This document shows, in pieces, positions 61,827 to 64,000 of a stretch of 64,000 nt of DNA. The stretch is from contig NZ_OY762929.1 of NCBI RefSeq assembly GCF_963666675.1, positions 434,001-498,000 of the forward strand. The letters are read 5' to 3'. The translations under genes and the position numbers were made by a program. This DNA is from an uncultured Desulfobacter sp. (lineage in GTDB: Bacteria > Desulfobacterota > Desulfobacteria > Desulfobacterales > Desulfobacteraceae). Each line of letters opens with the position of its first letter. The stretch's first letter is position 1. Below the pieces are notes generated by a model, which worked only from the letters and a program-made list of their open reading frames with translations, ran no database searches and had not been told where the DNA came from.

Positions 61827-62942
61827 TTAATTCAGCAATTTGTCAACGGGCGTATATACAAGTCCAAAGGCCTCGGCCACAGCCTTATAGGTCACCTGGC
61901 CGTTGATAATGTTGGCGCCCCGTTTGATCTCCGGGTTGGTCTGCATTGCCTGTTTCCAGCCCTGGTCGGCTATCTGCAGGGCATAGGGCAATGTGGCGTT
62001 GGTCAGTGCCAGGGTCGAGGTTTTGGCCACCGCGCCGGGCATGTTGGCCACGCAGTAGTGTACCACACCGTCGATCACGAACGTGGGGTCTCCATGGGTG
62101 GTGGCCTTGGAGGTTTCAAAGCATCCCCCCTGGTCAATGGCCACATCCACCAGCACCGAGCCGTTTTTCATGGTCTTGAGCATGTCACGGGTCACAAGTT
62201 TCGGCGCCTTGGCCCCGGGAACCAGAACGGCCCCGATCACCACATCCGCCGTTTTGACCAGTTTGCGAATGGTTGCCGGGCTGGACATCAGGGTAAAACA
62301 GTTGGCAGGCATCACATCGCTCAGATAACGCAGGCGATTCAGGTTCATATCCAAAAGAAAGACCTTGGCGCCAAGACCGCAGGCCATTTTGGCCGCATTG
62401 ACCCCGACCACGCCGCCGCCGATCACAACCACCGTGGCCGGTTCCACACCGGGCACGCCGCCCAGAAGTACACCGTGGCCGCCCTGGGGCATCTCCAGAA
62501 ATTTTGCGCCTTCCTGGATGGCCATACGTCCGGCCACCTCGCTCATGGGCGTCAACAACGGCAGGGTGCCGTCGTCCTTCTGGATGGTTTCGTAGGCAAT
62601 ACATACGGCCTTGCTTTTGATCAACGCCCGGGTCTGGGGTTCATCAGCGGCCAGGTGCAGGTAGGTGAAAATGATCTGGCCTTCCCGGATTAGGTCATAT
62701 TCCGGGGGCAAAGGTTCTTTAACGTGCATAACCATGTCCGCTTTTGCGTAAATATGTTGGGACGTATCGACTATTTGGGCCCCGGACCGGGTGTAGGCAT
62801 CGTCGGTAAATCCGCTGCCTGCCCCGGCGTTTTTTTCCACCAGCACCTGGTGTCCGTTTTTTACCATTACCTCGACCCCCGCCGGGGTCATGCACACACG
62901 GTTCTCCTCTGACTTGATCTCCCTGGGTATTCCTAGGATCAT
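61827..62942 (-). CDS. ald: Alanine dehydrogenase
   Basis: 371 residues from the ATG at 62942, which follows AGGAGG by six bases; an upstream in-frame ATG adds six residues. Family features are MILGIPREIKSEENRV at the start, VMHVKEPLPPEYDLI with the substrate Lys, an early LTYLHLA-like segment (TYLHLAAD) with the catalytic His, and the NAD-binding VIGGGVVGVNAAKMACGLGA. It reversibly deaminates L-alanine to pyruvate with NAD+. It is a single gene 22 bases downstream of the cyclase gene on the same strand. Confidence 0.96.
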   Translation of the reverse strand: MILGIPREIKSEENRVCMTPAGVEVMVKNGHQVLVEKNAGAGSGFTDDAYTRSGAQIVDTSQHIYAKADMVMHVKEPLPPEYDLIREGQIIFTYLHLAADEPQTRALIKSKAVCIAYETIQKDDGTLPLLTPMSEVAGRMAIQEGAKFLEMPQGGHGVLLGGVPGVEPATVVVIGGGVVGVNAAKMACGLGAKVFLLDMNLNRLRYLSDVMPANCFTLMSSPATIRKLVKTADVVIGAVLVPGAKAPKLVTRDMLKTMKNGSVLVDVAIDQGGCFETSKATTHGDPTFVIDGVVHYCVANMPGAVAKTSTLALTNATLPYALQIADQGWKQAMQTNPEIKRGANIINGQVTYKAVAEAFGLVYTPVDKLLN

Positions 62943-62964
62943 ATTTGTCCTCCTATGCATGCAG

Positions 62965-64000
62965 TTATGAATACTGGGGTTCTAATTGGAATAGACACGC
63001 TCTTTTGGCTTTTCCCTTCAATTTTACATCGTCCAGTCGCGTCACCCCCTTTAAATTATCCAGGGTCTTTACATGGGGTTCAATTTTTTCCCACACCGCA
63101 TCGGAAACCAATATATGATTGGGCTCGGCAAGGGATTCAATCCGTTGGGCCACATTCACCGTATCGCCTACCACCGTATAATTTAAATGCGCTTCCGATC
63201 CCATGAACCCTGCAACCAGCTCGCCGTAATTGATCCCCACACTCATCTCCAGCTGTTTAAAGACCCTTTTTATTTTGATTTCGCGGTTCAGTTCATGGAG
63301 TACCGAAAACATTTCGAGGGCAGTGCGTACGGCATTCAGGCAGCTGTCCGTATCCTCTATAGGGGTTCCGAATACAGCCAGAATACCATCCCCCAAAAGT
63401 TTGTCCAGCGTTCCCTTGTTCTTGAAAATCAGGGGGATCATCCGGGAAAAAAAGTGGTTGAGAAGGATGACCACCTCCTCGGGTTTCATGTTTTCAGAGA
63501 CGCTTGTAAACCCCTTTAAATCAACAAAAACAACTGCGGCCTGTTTTTTTTCGCCGCCAAGTTTCAACTTCCCCTGCTTAAATATTTCTCCAATGACGTT
63601 TTTTGAAAAAAAACGGCTTAATTGAATCATCTGCTTTTCTTCATCAAGCTTGTTGTAGTAAAGCCGTAAAAAAACCATGTTGTTATGCAGATGATCACAT
63701 ACCACATTATAAAAAAGGAAGTGAGACGGTCCAAACATGTTGTTGTCCTTTCCAAAAAGCATGAGAACGGCAATAACCTTGCCTTTGGAAACTATGGATT
63801 GTCCATAAAAGGCGTAATCCTCATCGCAAAACAGGTTGGGGCGGGGAGTGTCTTGGGTGGCTAATTTTTTCTCCACATCTTTGAGGCTTGCGATAAGAAC
63901 GTTCGTTTTTTCCCCGAGAAGCGCCTTGAAAAAAGGGAGATTCTTTATGGCTCTGATATTAAACGGTTTTTCTAACGTCGTATGGAAAAAATGGTCTTTT
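62965..64000 (-). CDS. Class III adenylate/guanylate cyclase with N-terminal GAF-like region (5' truncated)
   Basis: About 345 residues are visible; the frame is open to the window edge on the minus strand, so the true start is outside and a GTG at 63876 is only an internal codon. The visible N-terminal part resembles the end of a GAF domain. The class III cyclase domain (last 200 residues) has the metal-binding FVDLKGFTSVSE, LLGDGILAVFG (second metal Asp) and NYTVVGDTVNVAQRIESL. It makes cAMP (or cGMP) from ATP (or GTP). It is followed by ald. The substrate-specifying residues were not resolved. Confidence 0.85.
   Translation of the reverse strand, partial: KDHFFHTTLEKPFNIRAIKNLPFFKALLGEKTNVLIASLKDVEKKLATQDTPRPNLFCDEDYAFYGQSIVSKGKVIAVLMLFGKDNNMFGPSHFLFYNVVCDHLHNNMVFLRLYYNKLDEEKQMIQLSRFFSKNVIGEIFKQGKLKLGGEKKQAAVVFVDLKGFTSVSENMKPEEVVILLNHFFSRMIPLIFKNKGTLDKLLGDGILAVFGTPIEDTDSCLNAVRTALEMFSVLHELNREIKIKRVFKQLEMSVGINYGELVAGFMGSEAHLNYTVVGDTVNVAQRIESLAEPNHILVSDAVWEKIEPHVKTLDNLKGVTRLDDVKLKGKAKRACLFQLEPQYS

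Noticed and set aside
1..64000. CRISPR arrays, tRNA or rRNA genes, insertion sequences
   Set aside because: No regularly spaced direct repeats, no clover-leaf or rRNA-like segments, and no transposase-like frames were noticed on either strand.

Overview
The window looks like a chromosome segment of a sulfate-reducing deltaproteobacterium of the Desulfobacteraceae type. This is inferred from gene content and was not checked against any database: a periplasmic [NiFeSe] hydrogenase with an in-frame UGA selenocysteine codon, a sulfate adenylyltransferase/APS-kinase fusion, acetate kinase and acetyl-CoA synthetase, and many GGDEF/HDOD, PilZ-like, sigma-54 and two-component proteins. Coding density is high and most genes have good Shine-Dalgarno sites.

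Region 1 (1-24 kb) is mostly housekeeping and signalling. It holds the end of a patatin-like gene, an HDOD-GAF-GGDEF protein, hysB-hysA plus a hydrogenase maturation protease, a PilZ-like protein, a VWA/histidine kinase/response regulator operon, a YbgC-type thioesterase, a nitroreductase, a small HAD protein, ackA, crcB, a sigma-54 response regulator, acs and the sat/cysC-like fusion. Two copies of a 127-141 bp palindromic repeat sit just downstream of the thioesterase gene and ackA.

Region 2 (21.4-60.5 kb) is a complete type VI secretion (T6SS) locus. Its signalling arm (21.4-28.5 kb) has a PP2C phosphatase, a transmembrane Ser/Thr kinase, a kinase-less protein with a related sensor domain, a LysM/polysaccharide-deacetylase lipoprotein, a LysM/TPR lipoprotein and a two-FHA protein. 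The effector arm (28.8-41.3 kb) has hcp, a YopT/C58-like cysteine protease candidate, vgrG, DUF6484 and DUF2169 proteins, and two paralogous PAAR-like/GHH nuclease toxins. Each toxin is followed by a probable propeller-type immunity protein. A HEAT-repeat protein and a ketosynthase-like pseudoenzyme lie between the two toxin modules. The structural arm (41.4-60.5 kb, minus strand) is, in transcription order: a 683-residue protein with five E/K-T-V-V/I-L repeats, a TagH-C-like protein, tssJ, tssK, tssL, tssM, tagF, tssA, tssB, tssC, tssE, tssF, tssG, clpV.

The most unusual signals are as follows. (a) An 87-nt conserved leader with compensatory base changes in a stem precedes the first gene of both the lipoprotein operon and the structural operon; a decayed third copy lies near hcp. 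(b) The repeated T-V-V/I-L motifs look like phospho-Thr sites made for the locus's own kinase and FHA protein. (c) A ketosynthase-like gene upstream of the first toxin has been reduced by an internal deletion to its two ends. (d) A C58-type protease lies between hcp and vgrG.

Region 3 (60.7-64 kb) has an RlmK-like methyltransferase, alanine dehydrogenase and a class III nucleotide cyclase that runs off the window.
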